From JBEIFW01 sp046081125 (GTDB taxonomy: Bacteria > Actinomycetota > Acidimicrobiia > Acidimicrobiales > Ilumatobacteraceae), in the NCBI GenBank assembly GCA_046081125.1, contig JBJTVH010000033.1:8040-72039 (forward strand): a DNA stretch of 64,000 nucleotides, read 5' to 3'. The notes beneath the pieces were generated by a model. That model worked only from the letters and a program-made list of their open reading frames with translations, was not told the origin of the DNA and searched no databases. This document shows, in pieces, positions 1-8,459 of the stretch. The position numbers and the translations under genes are program-made. Each line of letters opens with the position of its first letter. Position 1 is the stretch's first letter.

Positions 1-169
1 GCGAGTCGTACACGCTCTCGGCCTCGCAGGTCGGGCACTTGAGCGTGCGGGCGATCGCCTCGATCCGTTCACGGCTGTCGGCGGGGCCTTCGTCGCGGAC
101 GACGGCGACCGCCAGCGCCGCAGCGACGATCAGCCCCAGCGCGACCCAACCGAGCAGTCGCGGCTTCAC
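1..169 (-). CDS. ccmH: Cytochrome c maturation protein CcmH, N-terminal part
   Basis: Only the first 56 residues are in the window; the gene continues past the left edge. A hydrophobic helix (residues 6-24) precedes the metal/thiol motif KCPTCE with Cys45 and Cys48, matching the LRCxxC motif of CcmH/CycL, the thiol oxidoreductase that keeps apocytochrome c reduced for heme attachment outside the membrane. The GTG start shares the bases GTGA with the ccmG stop, so the two are translationally coupled. It is the last visible member of the ccmABCDEFGH operon. The identification rests on the motif, the membrane anchor and operon position. Confidence 0.85.
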   Translation of the reverse strand, partial: MKPRLLGWVALGLIVAAALAVAVVRDEGPADSRERIEAIARTLKCPTCEAESVYDS

Positions 170-762
170 GTCCGGCTCCGCAGGGCGTTCATCTGGGCCA
201 GGAGCCCGTCGGCGGTCACGGTGGAGATGATCCGCTGCCGCACGATCCCGGCCGGGTCGATGATCCAGGTCTCGGGCACCCGGGCGACACCGAAATCGAC
301 GAACGCCTTGCCGGTCGGCTCGGCCACCACCGGCCACGACCCGCCGTTGTCGGCGAAGAACCGCCGGGTGTCGTCGAACTCCTGGAAGTTGGACAGCAGG
401 CTGACCAGCTCGACCCGCCCGGTCGTCAGCCGCGCCTGACTCGTTGCGAAGGCAACGAGTTCCGGATGCTCCTCCACGCACGGCACGCACGACGGGGAGA
501 AGAAGTTGAGCACCACCCAGCTCCCCCGGCGGTCCGACAGCCGGAACGTGCGGCCGTCCAGTGTCGGGCCCTCGACGGCGGGCGCGGGCCGGCCGAGCAG
601 CGGCGTGGCGGCAGCGTCCACCTCCTCGCCCTTGCCCGTGGCGAGGATCACCACGAGGCCGGCGACGACCACGGCCACGGCGAGCGAGATCCACGGCGCC
701 ACCCGTCGGCGGGGCGGGCCCTCGAAGACGACGGGCTCGTCGGGCGCAAGGTCGGCGCTCAC
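166..762 (-). CDS. ccmG: CcmG/DsbE-type thioredoxin for cytochrome c maturation
   Basis: A 198-residue membrane-anchored thioredoxin-fold protein: cytoplasmic head, one membrane helix (about residues 24-42), then a TlpA/DsbE domain. The redox site is SCVPC (Cys92, Cys95), and the cis-proline loop VPETW, typical of the family, lies near residue 165. It passes reductant to the heme-binding CxxCH thiols of apocytochrome c together with CcmH. The frame stays open far upstream, but the GTG overlapping the ccmF stop (GTGA) gives the length normal for CcmG and the same coupling as the rest of the operon. Confidence 0.9.
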   Translation of the reverse strand: MSADLAPDEPVVFEGPPRRRVAPWISLAVAVVVAGLVVILATGKGEEVDAAATPLLGRPAPAVEGPTLDGRTFRLSDRRGSWVVLNFFSPSCVPCVEEHPELVAFATSQARLTTGRVELVSLLSNFQEFDDTRRFFADNGGSWPVVAEPTGKAFVDFGVARVPETWIIDPAGIVRQRIISTVTADGLLAQMNALRSRT

Positions 763-2723
763 GACGGCACCTGCACGAGCGGCGGGACCGTGTCGGGCAC
801 CGGTGACGAGGTGGGATCGGTCGGGCGACGGCGGCGACGGCCCGGGAACGCGGCGAGGACCGTGCCCAGCGCCATGATCCCGCCGCCCACCCACAACCAC
901 GACACGAGCGGGGTGACGAGCACCTTGATGACCACCGCGCCGTCGGCGCCGGGGCGCTGCTGGATGGTGACGTAGACGTTGCGGGTCAACGTCGGCTTGA
1001 CCGACGGCTTCAGGATCCCGCTCGCGCCCGACGCCCGGAAGGTCTGCAGCGCCGGTTCGCGCAGCTCGCCGTCGACCCGGACCCGGGCCCGCAGCTCGGT
1101 GACCTGCTCGAGGGTGACGAGCTCGCTGCCCTCGTAGACCACCGTGTGCCCGTCGAATGTGCCCGACTGGCCGGGACGCAGCTCGAGTTCGGTCGAGGTC
1201 TCGTAGGCCTGCGCCGCGGCGAACGCGACCGCGATCACGATGACCCCGAGGTGCACGATCATCCCGCCGTTGGTGCGCCCGAACAGGCCGCGCACCCCCT
1301 GGCGGCGGGTCGCAAGCACGAGTTGACGCCCGGCGGCCCCGGCGGCGAACCCGCCGAGTCCGAAGGCCGCCACCGGCGCCCAGCCCGTGGCCCCGAGCAC
1401 CACGGCGATCACCACGGTGGCGGCGCCGATCCACGCCGGCCACCACAGCCGTTGCGACAGCAACTCACCGGAGGCCTTCCGCCACGGCAACACCGGCGCG
1501 ATCGCCATGAGCGTCAACATCGCCAGCCCGAGCGGCATCGTCATCGTGTCGAAGAACGGTCGCCCGACGCTCAGGCGTTCGTTGCGGAGCGCCTCGACCA
1601 CCAGCGGGAACACCGTGCCGAGCAGCACCACGAAGGCGAACACGGCGAACAGCACGTTGTTGGCGAGGAAGGCGCCCTCGCGCGACACGGCCGAGTCCAT
1701 CGTGCCCGGGGCGCGCAATCGATCGCCGCGCCAGGCGATGAGGCCGAGCGACACCGCCACCACGAGCCCGAAGAAGCTGAGGAACCACGGGCCGATCTGA
1801 CCTTCGGCGAACGCATGGACCGAGTTGATGACCCCCGAACGGGTGAGGAACGTGCCGAGGATCGTGAGCGAGAACGTGGCGCACAACAGCGACAGGTTCC
1901 ACACCCGAAGCAACCCGCGCCGTTCCTGGACCATGACGGAGTGGATGAACGCGGTGCCGGTGAGCCAGGGCAGCAGGCTCGCGTTCTCGACCGGGTCCCA
2001 CCCCCAGTACCCACCCCAGCCGGTCACCTCGTAGGCCCACCAGGCGCCCAGGATGATCCCGACGGTGAGGAACCCCCAGGCGAACAGCGTCCAGCGCCGG
2101 GTCTCGACCAGCCATCCCTCCCCGACCCGCCCGGTGACGAGCGCTGCGATCGCGAACGCGAACGGCACGGTGAACCCGACGTAGCCGAGATACAGGATCG
2201 GCGGGTGGAATGCCATCAGCAGGTGGTTCTGCAGCAACGGGTTCGGGCCGGGCCCGTCGGCCGGCACGACGTCGAGGGTCCGGAACGGGTTGGCCGGACC
2301 GAGCATCAGCAGGAAGAAGAACGCGCATACGCCGAGCATCACGACCATCGCCCAGGACACCAGCGCGTCGTCGGCCCGGCGCCGGAACCGCAGGGCGACC
2401 AGCGCCGTGTACGCGGCGAGGATCAGCCCCCACAGCAGGATCGAGCCTTCGAGGCTGGACCACAGCGCTGCGACGTTGAACAGCGCCGGGGTCCGGCTGG
2501 AGCCCACCTCGGCCACGTAGGCGAGCGAGAAGTCACGGGTGATCAGGGCCCGCTCCATGGCGCCGACCGCGATCACGGCGCCGGCGAGCACCAGCCACAC
2601 GTAGACCCGGCCGGCCCGTACGAGCGCCGGGCGGCGGCGAGCGGCGATCACGTAGTTGATCCCGCCGAGGACCGAGGCACCGAAGGCGAGCGTGACCCCG
2701 GCGAGACCGAGCGCCGCGTTCAT
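759..2723 (-). CDS. ccmF: Heme lyase subunit CcmF
   Basis: A 654-residue protein with about 14 membrane helices, the expected CcmF length. The tryptophan-rich heme-handling WWD motif lies near residues 235-247 (GWGGYWGWDPVEN), and conserved histidines sit near 167 and 173 (NHLLMAFHPP). CcmF takes heme from holo-CcmE and, with CcmH, ligates it to apocytochrome c. The ATG overlaps the ccmE stop as ATGA, and its stop overlaps the ccmG start. The C-terminal periplasmic beta domain and final helix are present, so it looks intact. Confidence 0.95.
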   Translation of the reverse strand: MNAALGLAGVTLAFGASVLGGINYVIAARRRPALVRAGRVYVWLVLAGAVIAVGAMERALITRDFSLAYVAEVGSSRTPALFNVAALWSSLEGSILLWGLILAAYTALVALRFRRRADDALVSWAMVVMLGVCAFFFLLMLGPANPFRTLDVVPADGPGPNPLLQNHLLMAFHPPILYLGYVGFTVPFAFAIAALVTGRVGEGWLVETRRWTLFAWGFLTVGIILGAWWAYEVTGWGGYWGWDPVENASLLPWLTGTAFIHSVMVQERRGLLRVWNLSLLCATFSLTILGTFLTRSGVINSVHAFAEGQIGPWFLSFFGLVVAVSLGLIAWRGDRLRAPGTMDSAVSREGAFLANNVLFAVFAFVVLLGTVFPLVVEALRNERLSVGRPFFDTMTMPLGLAMLTLMAIAPVLPWRKASGELLSQRLWWPAWIGAATVVIAVVLGATGWAPVAAFGLGGFAAGAAGRQLVLATRRQGVRGLFGRTNGGMIVHLGVIVIAVAFAAAQAYETSTELELRPGQSGTFDGHTVVYEGSELVTLEQVTELRARVRVDGELREPALQTFRASGASGILKPSVKPTLTRNVYVTIQQRPGADGAVVIKVLVTPLVSWLWVGGGIMALGTVLAAFPGRRRRRPTDPTSSPVPDTVPPLVQVPS

Positions 2724-3181
2724 GACGCGCTACTGCTGTAGTCCTTGGTGCGATCGGAGTGATCGGCTCGGTACTGCTCGGTGTGCTTCACGAGGATGTT
2801 CGTCCCGGCGAAGGTGCCGTCGGGCTCCTGGCGCCCCTCCACCACGACCGGGATGCCCTCCCGGAAGATCCCTCCGGGGCGACCGGCGTAGGTGACGGGG
2901 ATCGTGACGCGGCCGTACTCGACCGCGAAGCGCAGCGGCGCACCCTCCTGCACCGATCCGGTGACGACCGTGCCCTGGAGCCGGAAGCGCTTGTCCCCGG
3001 AGCACTCCGATCGCACGCCGACCTCGTCGGCGTTGCAGAAGTACATCGTGGCCGCCGAGAGGTTTGCGAACACGAGCACGGCGCCCCCGCCGAGAGCGAC
3101 CGAGAGCACTGCGCCGGGCACGAGGCCACGCCGACGACGCCGGACGGGGGCGGCCTCCACGGGCCGCGGGGTCAGGTCCAC
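2720..3181 (-). CDS. ccmE: Heme chaperone CcmE
   Basis: A 153-residue protein: basic N-terminus, one membrane helix (about 20-42), then an OB-fold domain. The C-terminal motif VKHTEQY carries His133, the expected covalent heme ligand, and Tyr137, corresponding to the HDENY motif of proteobacterial CcmE. It is therefore the His type, not the Cys-type variant of some other lineages. Two cysteines (49 and 60) just outside the membrane are not part of the usual family pattern. The GTG start overlaps the end of ccmD by 10 bases; the stop overlaps the ccmF start. Confidence 0.92.
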   Translation of the reverse strand: MDLTPRPVEAAPVRRRRRGLVPGAVLSVALGGGAVLVFANLSAATMYFCNADEVGVRSECSGDKRFRLQGTVVTGSVQEGAPLRFAVEYGRVTIPVTYAGRPGGIFREGIPVVVEGRQEPDGTFAGTNILVKHTEQYRADHSDRTKDYSSSAS

Positions 3182-3324
3182 GGCTTGTCCTCGTCGGGGA
3201 GTTGGCGAGCCAGCACGCGGCCCCGGCGTAGGACGCGCAGGGCGAACAGCGCCATGCCGCCGAGCACCAGCGAATACCCGAGCACCACGGTGCCGACGTA
3301 GCCGCTGATCACCGCCGCGATCAC
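3172..3324 (-). CDS. ccmD: Small heme exporter protein CcmD
   Basis: A 50-residue protein with one central hydrophobic helix (about residues 8-30) followed by a basic segment (LRRGR), the size and shape of CcmD, which releases holo-CcmE from the CcmABC complex. The GTG start overlaps the ccmC stop as GTGA and its end overlaps ccmE, exactly the E. coli gene order. The sequence itself is poorly conserved in this family, so the call rests mainly on position, size and topology. Confidence 0.8.
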   Translation of the reverse strand: MIAAVISGYVGTVVLGYSLVLGGMALFALRVLRRGRVLARQLPDEDKPWT

Positions 3325-4088
3325 GAGCCCACCGCCGCCGTGCCCACCGGCTCGCCGCGACGCTCGGCCAGCGCCTGCTCGAGCCCGCCCGCTTCGAGCC
3401 GGGCCTCCATCATCGCCACGCGATTGCGGTGCACGAGCAGCCACACGTACACGAGCGTGAAGGCCACCACGCCGACGAAGACGCTGAACAACATCACCCC
3501 GTCGATCTGCGGGTTGAGGTCCTTGCGCAGGATCGTCGGCGACTGGTGCAGCGTGCGGAACCACTCGACGCTCTGGTGGACGAGAGGCACGTCGAGGAAG
3601 GCGATGATGCCCGCGACCGCCGCCCGCTTGGCTCGTACGTTCGGCGCTGCCGGGAGTCGCCGGAGTGCCACGTATCCCACGAAGAGCAGGAGCAGCAATG
3701 CCGTGGTGACGAGCCGCGCGTCGCCCCAGTCCCACACGTGCCCCCAGGTGACCTGGCCCCAGGTCATGCCGGTGACGAGTGCGAGCCCCGTGAACAGCAA
3801 GCCGATTTCGGCCGAGCAGCCCGCCACCCGGTCCCAGGCCAGCGATCGGGTGCGCTTCCACAGGTACATGAGCGAGCAGAAGGCCGTGACGCCGAAGGAC
3901 AGGTAGGCGAGCCAGGCCGAGGGCACGTGGACGTACATGAGCCGGACGCTGTCGCCCTGGACTTCGTCGGCCGGCGAGAGCAGGAACCCGAAGATCACCA
4001 ACCACGCCAGACCGGCCAGGGCGAGGACCCCGAGGATGCGGGAGCCCCGTGTGCCGGTGCCCGGTCGAGTCGTCGTACCTGCCGTCAT
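3321..4088 (-). CDS. ccmC: Heme exporter/handling protein CcmC
   Basis: A 255-residue protein with six membrane helices, in the size range of CcmC. The WWD motif lies at about residues 110-122 (TWGHVWDWGD), with histidines in flanking loops near His54 (YVHVP) and His171, the pattern used to present heme to CcmE. The ATG start overlaps the ccmB stop as ATGA. A much longer open frame upstream is excluded because it would cover ccmB and no family member has such an extension. Confidence 0.93.
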   Translation of the reverse strand: MTAGTTTRPGTGTRGSRILGVLALAGLAWLVIFGFLLSPADEVQGDSVRLMYVHVPSAWLAYLSFGVTAFCSLMYLWKRTRSLAWDRVAGCSAEIGLLFTGLALVTGMTWGQVTWGHVWDWGDARLVTTALLLLLFVGYVALRRLPAAPNVRAKRAAVAGIIAFLDVPLVHQSVEWFRTLHQSPTILRKDLNPQIDGVMLFSVFVGVVAFTLVYVWLLVHRNRVAMMEARLEAGGLEQALAERRGEPVGTAAVGS

Positions 4089-4768
4089 GTCTCCTCCAGG
4101 AGCGGACCGAAGGCCAACAGCCCCAGCGCCGTATAAGCCAGGGTGAACACCGCAAGCAGACCCACCCAGGGCCACGCATCCGTCAGTTCCGCCCTGATAC
4201 CGAGGCTGGCCTCGACCGCACGAGTGGCCGCTATCAGCACCGGCATCACCACCGGGAGCACCAGGATCGGGAGCAAGGTGTCCCGAACTCGGATTCCGGC
4301 GGACAAGGCTCCGTAGAGCGTACCGACCGCCGCCAGCCCGGTCGTAGCCACCACCACGGTCGTGACCAACACCACCCAACCGCCGACGCCCGGCGCATCG
4401 GGGCCGTAGAACAACGCGACGCCGATCCCGAGCAGCATGCCGAGGGCCAGGAGCTGCGTCGCCAGCGCGGCGGCCTTGCCGAGGAACACCCCCGACGGCT
4501 CCAGGCCCGACAGGCGCAGCGCGTCGAGCGCGCCGTCGGCGGTCTCGGGCCCGAACGCCCGCTGCACCCCGAGCAGCAGCGACAGGAGCATGGCGATCCA
4601 GGCCAGGCCGGGGGTGACGTCGCGCAACGTGCTGCGATTGCCGTCGAGCGCGAAGGCGAACAGCACGAGCACCGCCATGGCGAACGGCAGCACCTGGACG
4701 ATGCCGACCTTCGAGCGCCACTCGACGCGGAGGTCCTTGCCGGCCACGAGCAGCGCCGCCCTCAGCAC
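4085..4768 (-). CDS. ccmB: Heme exporter membrane subunit CcmB
   Basis: A 227-residue protein with six predicted membrane helices, matching CcmB, the permease partner of the ATPase CcmA. An early cytoplasmic segment (KDLRVEWRSK) is characteristic of the family. The GTG start overlaps the ccmA stop by 7 bases. The complex uses ATP hydrolysis to release heme-loaded CcmE from CcmC/CcmD. The reading frame extends far upstream, but that extension is antisense to the sortase gene and has no CcmB character. Confidence 0.9.
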   Translation of the reverse strand: MLRAALLVAGKDLRVEWRSKVGIVQVLPFAMAVLVLFAFALDGNRSTLRDVTPGLAWIAMLLSLLLGVQRAFGPETADGALDALRLSGLEPSGVFLGKAAALATQLLALGMLLGIGVALFYGPDAPGVGGWVVLVTTVVVATTGLAAVGTLYGALSAGIRVRDTLLPILVLPVVMPVLIAATRAVEASLGIRAELTDAWPWVGLLAVFTLAYTALGLLAFGPLLEET

Positions 4769-5445
4769 GGGCCACCCCCCTTTGCGGGCGGGACCGCCGC
4801 GGGCTCGTCGCCCGCCACCCGGCCCCCCACCAACGTGAGCGTCCGGGTCGCGAGCCCCGCGGCCCGGTCGAGGTCGTGGGAGGCGAGCAGGACCGTCGCC
4901 CCCGCGGTCACGGCGGCCCGCAGCAACCCGTCGAGGCGGTCCCGGCCGTCGGTGTCGAGACCGGTGTGGGGCTCGTCGAGCAGCCACAACTCGGGCCGCC
5001 TCGCCGCCAGCACCGCGAGCGCCGTTCGTCGCCGTTGCCCGGCGGACAGCCGCCCGACGGCCACCTCGGCCAGGCGGCCCTCGATGCCTAGCGCGGCGAG
5101 CGCTGCGTCCTGCTCGTCGCGCGAGGCGCCGATCGCCCGCCCCCAAAAGCGCATGTTCTCCCGGGCCGTGAGGTCCTCGTAGAGGCCGTTGCGGTGGCCG
5201 AGCAGACCCACCCGCCGGGCGAGCGCCCGGGCGCCGTGCTCGGTGTCCAACCCCAGCACCGTCGCCGATCCCCGAACCCGGGGCAGGAGCCCGGCGCACA
5301 GCCGCAGCAGCGTCGTCTTGCCGGCACCGTTCGGGCCGCGCAACACCACCAACTCGCCGGCACCGATCGTCACGGTAACCCCGGCGAGCGCCGGGAACCG
5401 TCCGAGCAGCACCACGGCGTCGTGCAGGTCGACGACGGCTTCCAT
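4762..5445 (-). CDS. ccmA: Heme exporter ATP-binding subunit CcmA
   Basis: An ABC ATPase of 227 residues from the chosen ATG. Walker A GPNGAGKTT lies at about residues 37-45, the signature LSAGQRRR near 140, Walker B LWLLDEP near 160, and the H-loop ASHD near 192. It powers the CcmAB step of System I cytochrome c maturation. It is the first gene of the operon. An in-frame ATG about 60 bases upstream would add a Pro/Gly-rich stretch, so the shorter start was preferred. The sortase gene is divergent, so the 91-base gap should hold both promoters. Confidence 0.92.
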   Translation of the reverse strand: MEAVVDLHDAVVLLGRFPALAGVTVTIGAGELVVLRGPNGAGKTTLLRLCAGLLPRVRGSATVLGLDTEHGARALARRVGLLGHRNGLYEDLTARENMRFWGRAIGASRDEQDAALAALGIEGRLAEVAVGRLSAGQRRRTALAVLAARRPELWLLDEPHTGLDTDGRDRLDGLLRAAVTAGATVLLASHDLDRAAGLATRTLTLVGGRVAGDEPAAVPPAKGGGPC

Positions 5446-5520
5446 GGGCGTCGGCACCGTACCCGGACCTGGGCCGGGCGCGCCGGGCCAGGCCGAACGC
5501 ATCATCAGGCCCCCCGCCGA

Positions 5521-5526
5521 TAGCGT
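5521..5526 (+). promoter_or_regulatory. Putative -10 box for the sortase gene
   Basis: TAGCGT lies 10 bases before the GTG start of the sortase gene. It fits TAnnnT and would give a transcript with almost no leader. No clear -35 box is visible. Confidence 0.35.
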
Positions 5527-5536
5527 CCGGTGAGCC

Positions 5537-6892
5537 GTGCGACCCACGAACCCCGAACCACTCGGGCCGACGCCCGCTGCGCCGACGCGCCGGGCGCGTG
5601 TCGTGCCTCCGCCACCACCGTTCATTCCTGCGGTGGACCCCAACCCCTGGGGCCGGATCGTGCCGGGCCGAGGGCGTCAGCGCTGGTGGCGGGAGTGGCA
5701 GGCCTGGGTGGGTGGCACCGGGCGAACGTTCATCGCGATCGGGCTCCTGCTGTTCGCCTTCGTCGGCTACCAGCTGTGGGGCACCGGCATCGAACAGGCT
5801 CGGGCCCAAGATGACCTCGAGACCCGGTTCCGCCAACTGCAGTCGCAGCTCGCGAGCACCGTCCCGGCGACCACCGGCCCGGCGACGACGGTCCCGGCGA
5901 CGGCCAAGCCGGCGACGACGGTCGTTCGACCCGCACCCGGTGGAACCGCCGCCCCGGTCGCACCCTCCAGCGTCGCCGGGGTCACCACCGCCGTCCGGGC
6001 GACGACCGCAGCCCCGACGCCGCTGGGCCCGGCGACGACCGCCCTCGCGCCGGCCGTCGCCGTGGCGCCCGCGACGCTGCCCGAGTTCCGCCCCGGCGAC
6101 CCGATCGCGCTGATGAAGATCCCGCGCCTCGGCGTCACCCAGACGATCGTGTCCGGGGTCGGGCGGGCCGAACTGCAGAGCGGCCCGGGCCACTTCCGCA
6201 CGACGCCGCTCCCGGGCGGCCTGGGGAACGCCGCCATCGCCGGTCATCGCACGACCTTCGGCGAGCCGTTCCGGCACCTCGACGACCTCGAACCCGGAGA
6301 CCGGATCGAAGTCACCGACGTCCTCGGACGGCGTTTCCTCTACCTCGTGCAGTGGAGCCGGGTGGTGGCCCCGACCGACCTCGGCGTGATCGAGAGCAGC
6401 GGACAGCCCGAGCTCACGCTGATCACCTGCGACCCACCCTTCACTGCGGCCAAGCGACTGATCGTGCGGGCCCGGCTCGTCGACGGTGAACCCAATACGG
6501 CACCGCCGACGCCTGCGGTCATCCCCCAGCGTCAACCGGCCGGTGGCTCGGTCACCACTTTGCCCGAGGAACCGACGGACCCCACCGGCCCCGCCGGTGG
6601 CGGTTCACCCGATCGGCCGCCGGGAACGGCGTCGGGCGCCCCGTCGACCGGTCAGCCGCCGACCAGCGAGTCCCTCGACGGGTTCGAGCAGAGCTGGTTC
6701 TCCGACACCGCCGCCTGGCCCCACGTCGCAGCGTGGGGCTCGGTGCTCGCGATCGTCGCGATCCTGGCCTGGGTGATGTCGAGTGTGAGCCGCCGGAACT
6801 GGGTCGGAGCCCTCGTGGGGATCGGGCCGTTCGTGGTGATCCTGTACTTCCTCTTCCAGAACGTGAACCGCTTGCTGCCCGCAGGGTTCTGA
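5537..6892 (+). CDS. Membrane-anchored sortase, class E-like
   Basis: A 451-residue protein. A proline-rich cytoplasmic head is followed by a membrane helix (about 64-84), an Ala/Pro/Thr-rich spacer (106-180) with repeated PATT units, the sortase barrel (181-320) and two further membrane helices (about 390-445). The catalytic triad is visible: His237 (AGHRTTF), Cys298 (LITCDPP) and Arg307. Sortases cut LPxTG-like signals and attach proteins to the cell surface or to each other. The window encodes one LPATG protein (32765-33238), though class E enzymes usually prefer LAxTG. The extra C-terminal helix pair is not universal in the family. Confidence 0.88.
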   Translation: MRPTNPEPLGPTPAAPTRRARVVPPPPPFIPAVDPNPWGRIVPGRGRQRWWREWQAWVGGTGRTFIAIGLLLFAFVGYQLWGTGIEQARAQDDLETRFRQLQSQLASTVPATTGPATTVPATAKPATTVVRPAPGGTAAPVAPSSVAGVTTAVRATTAAPTPLGPATTALAPAVAVAPATLPEFRPGDPIALMKIPRLGVTQTIVSGVGRAELQSGPGHFRTTPLPGGLGNAAIAGHRTTFGEPFRHLDDLEPGDRIEVTDVLGRRFLYLVQWSRVVAPTDLGVIESSGQPELTLITCDPPFTAAKRLIVRARLVDGEPNTAPPTPAVIPQRQPAGGSVTTLPEEPTDPTGPAGGGSPDRPPGTASGAPSTGQPPTSESLDGFEQSWFSDTAAWPHVAAWGSVLAIVAILAWVMSSVSRRNWVGALVGIGPFVVILYFLFQNVNRLLPAGF

Positions 6893-6897
6893 ACGGC

Positions 6898-7629
6898 TCA
6901 GACGCCGGTGAACCGGGGCGGGCGCTTCTCGAGGAACGCCCGGCGTCCCTCCTGCAGGTCCGCCGAGCGCCAGGATCGTTCCCGGGCCGCTTCGACGACG
7001 GCATCGAACTCGGGCGGTGGAGCTGATCGCTGCAGCATCAGCTTGTGCGCCGCGATCGTGAGCGGGGCCAACGACGCGACCTGCTCGGCCCAGTCCATCG
7101 CCTCGGCGAGTGTCCCGATCCGATGGACGAACCCGTTGCGGTGCAGCGCCTCGGCGTCATACGTCGAGGCGGCGAGCAGCATGTCCCGAGCGATCGACCA
7201 CCCGGCGTCGCGAGCGAGGCGCTCGACGGTCCAGTGGTCGATCGAGAGCCCCAGCTTGGCCGCCGGGATACCGAACCGGCTGGGGCCGCTCGCCATCCGC
7301 AGGTCGCACGACAGCGCGAGCTGCATCCCGGCGCCGAGCGCCGGGCCGTCGATGGCGCCGAGCACCGGGAACGGCAGCTCGACGAAGCCCCGCAGCACGG
7401 CGAACAGCGCCCGGCCGAACTCCCCGTCCTCCACCCCGCCGAGGTCGGCTCCGGCGCAGAACGCCGGCGGCCGGCCGGTCAGCACCAGGACCCGCACCCC
7501 GGCATCCACGGCCTCGAGCTGCGCCTGCCGCAACGCCACGAGCGTCTCGTGATCGAGCGCGTTGCGGCGTGACGGCCGGTCGAGGGTGACGAGCCGAACC
7601 GAACCGAACGACTCCGAGTGCACGGTCAT
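6898..7629 (-). CDS. Enoyl-CoA hydratase/isomerase family protein
   Basis: A 243-residue crotonase-fold protein. The oxyanion-hole motif AFCAGADL lies near residues 57-64 and the second backbone NH region GPALGAGMQLALSCD near 92-106. The first catalytic Glu of classical hydratases (GGGxEL) is Gln here, so it may act as an isomerase or on an unusual acyl-CoA rather than as a standard beta-oxidation hydratase. The C-terminus EGRRAFLEKRPPRF is typical of the family. The start is supported by a TAGGGT box seven bases upstream. It is convergent with the sortase gene, five bases apart. Confidence 0.85.
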   Translation of the reverse strand: MTVHSESFGSVRLVTLDRPSRRNALDHETLVALRQAQLEAVDAGVRVLVLTGRPPAFCAGADLGGVEDGEFGRALFAVLRGFVELPFPVLGAIDGPALGAGMQLALSCDLRMASGPSRFGIPAAKLGLSIDHWTVERLARDAGWSIARDMLLAASTYDAEALHRNGFVHRIGTLAEAMDWAEQVASLAPLTIAAHKLMLQRSAPPPEFDAVVEAARERSWRSADLQEGRRAFLEKRPPRFTGV

Positions 7630-7636
7630 GGGGGGC

Positions 7637-7642
7637 ACCCTA
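7637..7642 (-). promoter_or_regulatory. -10 box, likely leaderless transcript
   Basis: TAGGGT (minus strand) sits exactly seven bases before the ATG of the crotonase gene, placing the transcription start at or next to the start codon. Confidence 0.5.
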
Positions 7643-7676
7643 CGCGCACCGCCCGTCGGGCCCGGCTGCGCCGCGC

Positions 7677-8459
7677 TCAGGGGCCCGGGTAGGTGCGCCG
7701 GTCGGGCAGGAACCGGAACCGGCGGCGCACCGCCTCGACGTGGGCGCCGTCGAGTTCGGCCACGAGCAGCGCCTCGGTGCGCGACCCGCCGGCGAGGATC
7801 TCCCCGAGGGGATCGATGACGCGGGAATCCCCGCAGTAGTCGAGCCCGCCACCCGATCCCACCCGGTTGACGCCGACGACGTAGGCCTGGTTCTCGATCG
7901 CTCGCGCCTGCAGCAGCGCCTGCCAGTGGGCGCGGCGCACCTCGGGCCAGTTGGCGCAACACAGGTAGACATCGGTGCCCGGTGCGAGTTGCCACCAGTC
8001 GTCGGCGAAACGCAGGTCGTAACAGACGAACAGTGACACCCGCAGCCCCTCGACCGTCACGGTGACGAGCGACGATCCGGCGTCGTAGTGCTCGTGCTCA
8101 CCGCCGTAGGTGAACGGGTGCAGCTTGGCGTAGCGGTGCACCGTGCCGTCGGGACCGGCGAGGATGCCGACGTTGCGCGGGCGGCCCGAGCCCGGCGAGC
8201 GCTCCGGGGCCGACCCGTAGAGCCAGATGCCGTGGCCGGCGGCCTGGGCGAGCATCCACTGCGACGTCGGGCCCCCCTCGTCCTCGGCAACCCGCTCCGG
8301 CGCCATCGAGAACCCGACGGCGAACATCTCGGCCAGCACGACGATCCGTGCGCCGGCCGCCGCGGCCGCAGCGATCGTCGGCTCGAGCCGGGCGCAGGTC
8401 GCGGCCCGGTCCTCCCAGCAGATGTCGTGCTGGATCGCGGCGATCCGCACCGCGCTCAC
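7677..8459 (-). CDS. Carbon-nitrogen hydrolase, probable omega-amidase
   Basis: A 260-residue nitrilase-superfamily enzyme with the catalytic triad Glu44 (AEMF), Lys112 (KLHPF) and Cys146 (VCYDLRF). The WxxLLQARAIENQ stretch and overall layout resemble YafV/Nit2 omega-amidases, which hydrolyse 2-oxoglutaramate and related omega-amides. The GTG start overlaps the stop of the upstream aminotransferase as GTGA. That pairing fits a glutamine transaminase/omega-amidase route in which the 2-oxo acid amide made by transamination is removed. Substrate specificity is inferred; another small amide is possible. Confidence 0.82.
   Translation of the reverse strand: MSAVRIAAIQHDICWEDRAATCARLEPTIAAAAAAGARIVVLAEMFAVGFSMAPERVAEDEGGPTSQWMLAQAAGHGIWLYGSAPERSPGSGRPRNVGILAGPDGTVHRYAKLHPFTYGGEHEHYDAGSSLVTVTVEGLRVSLFVCYDLRFADDWWQLAPGTDVYLCCANWPEVRRAHWQALLQARAIENQAYVVGVNRVGSGGGLDYCGDSRVIDPLGEILAGGSRTEALLVAELDGAHVEAVRRRFRFLPDRRTYPGP

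Noticed and set aside
5446..5508. Longer start for ccmA (adding the MMRSAWPGAPG segment)
   Set aside because: It would add a Pro/Gly-rich stretch not typical of CcmA and occupy most of the divergent promoter region.
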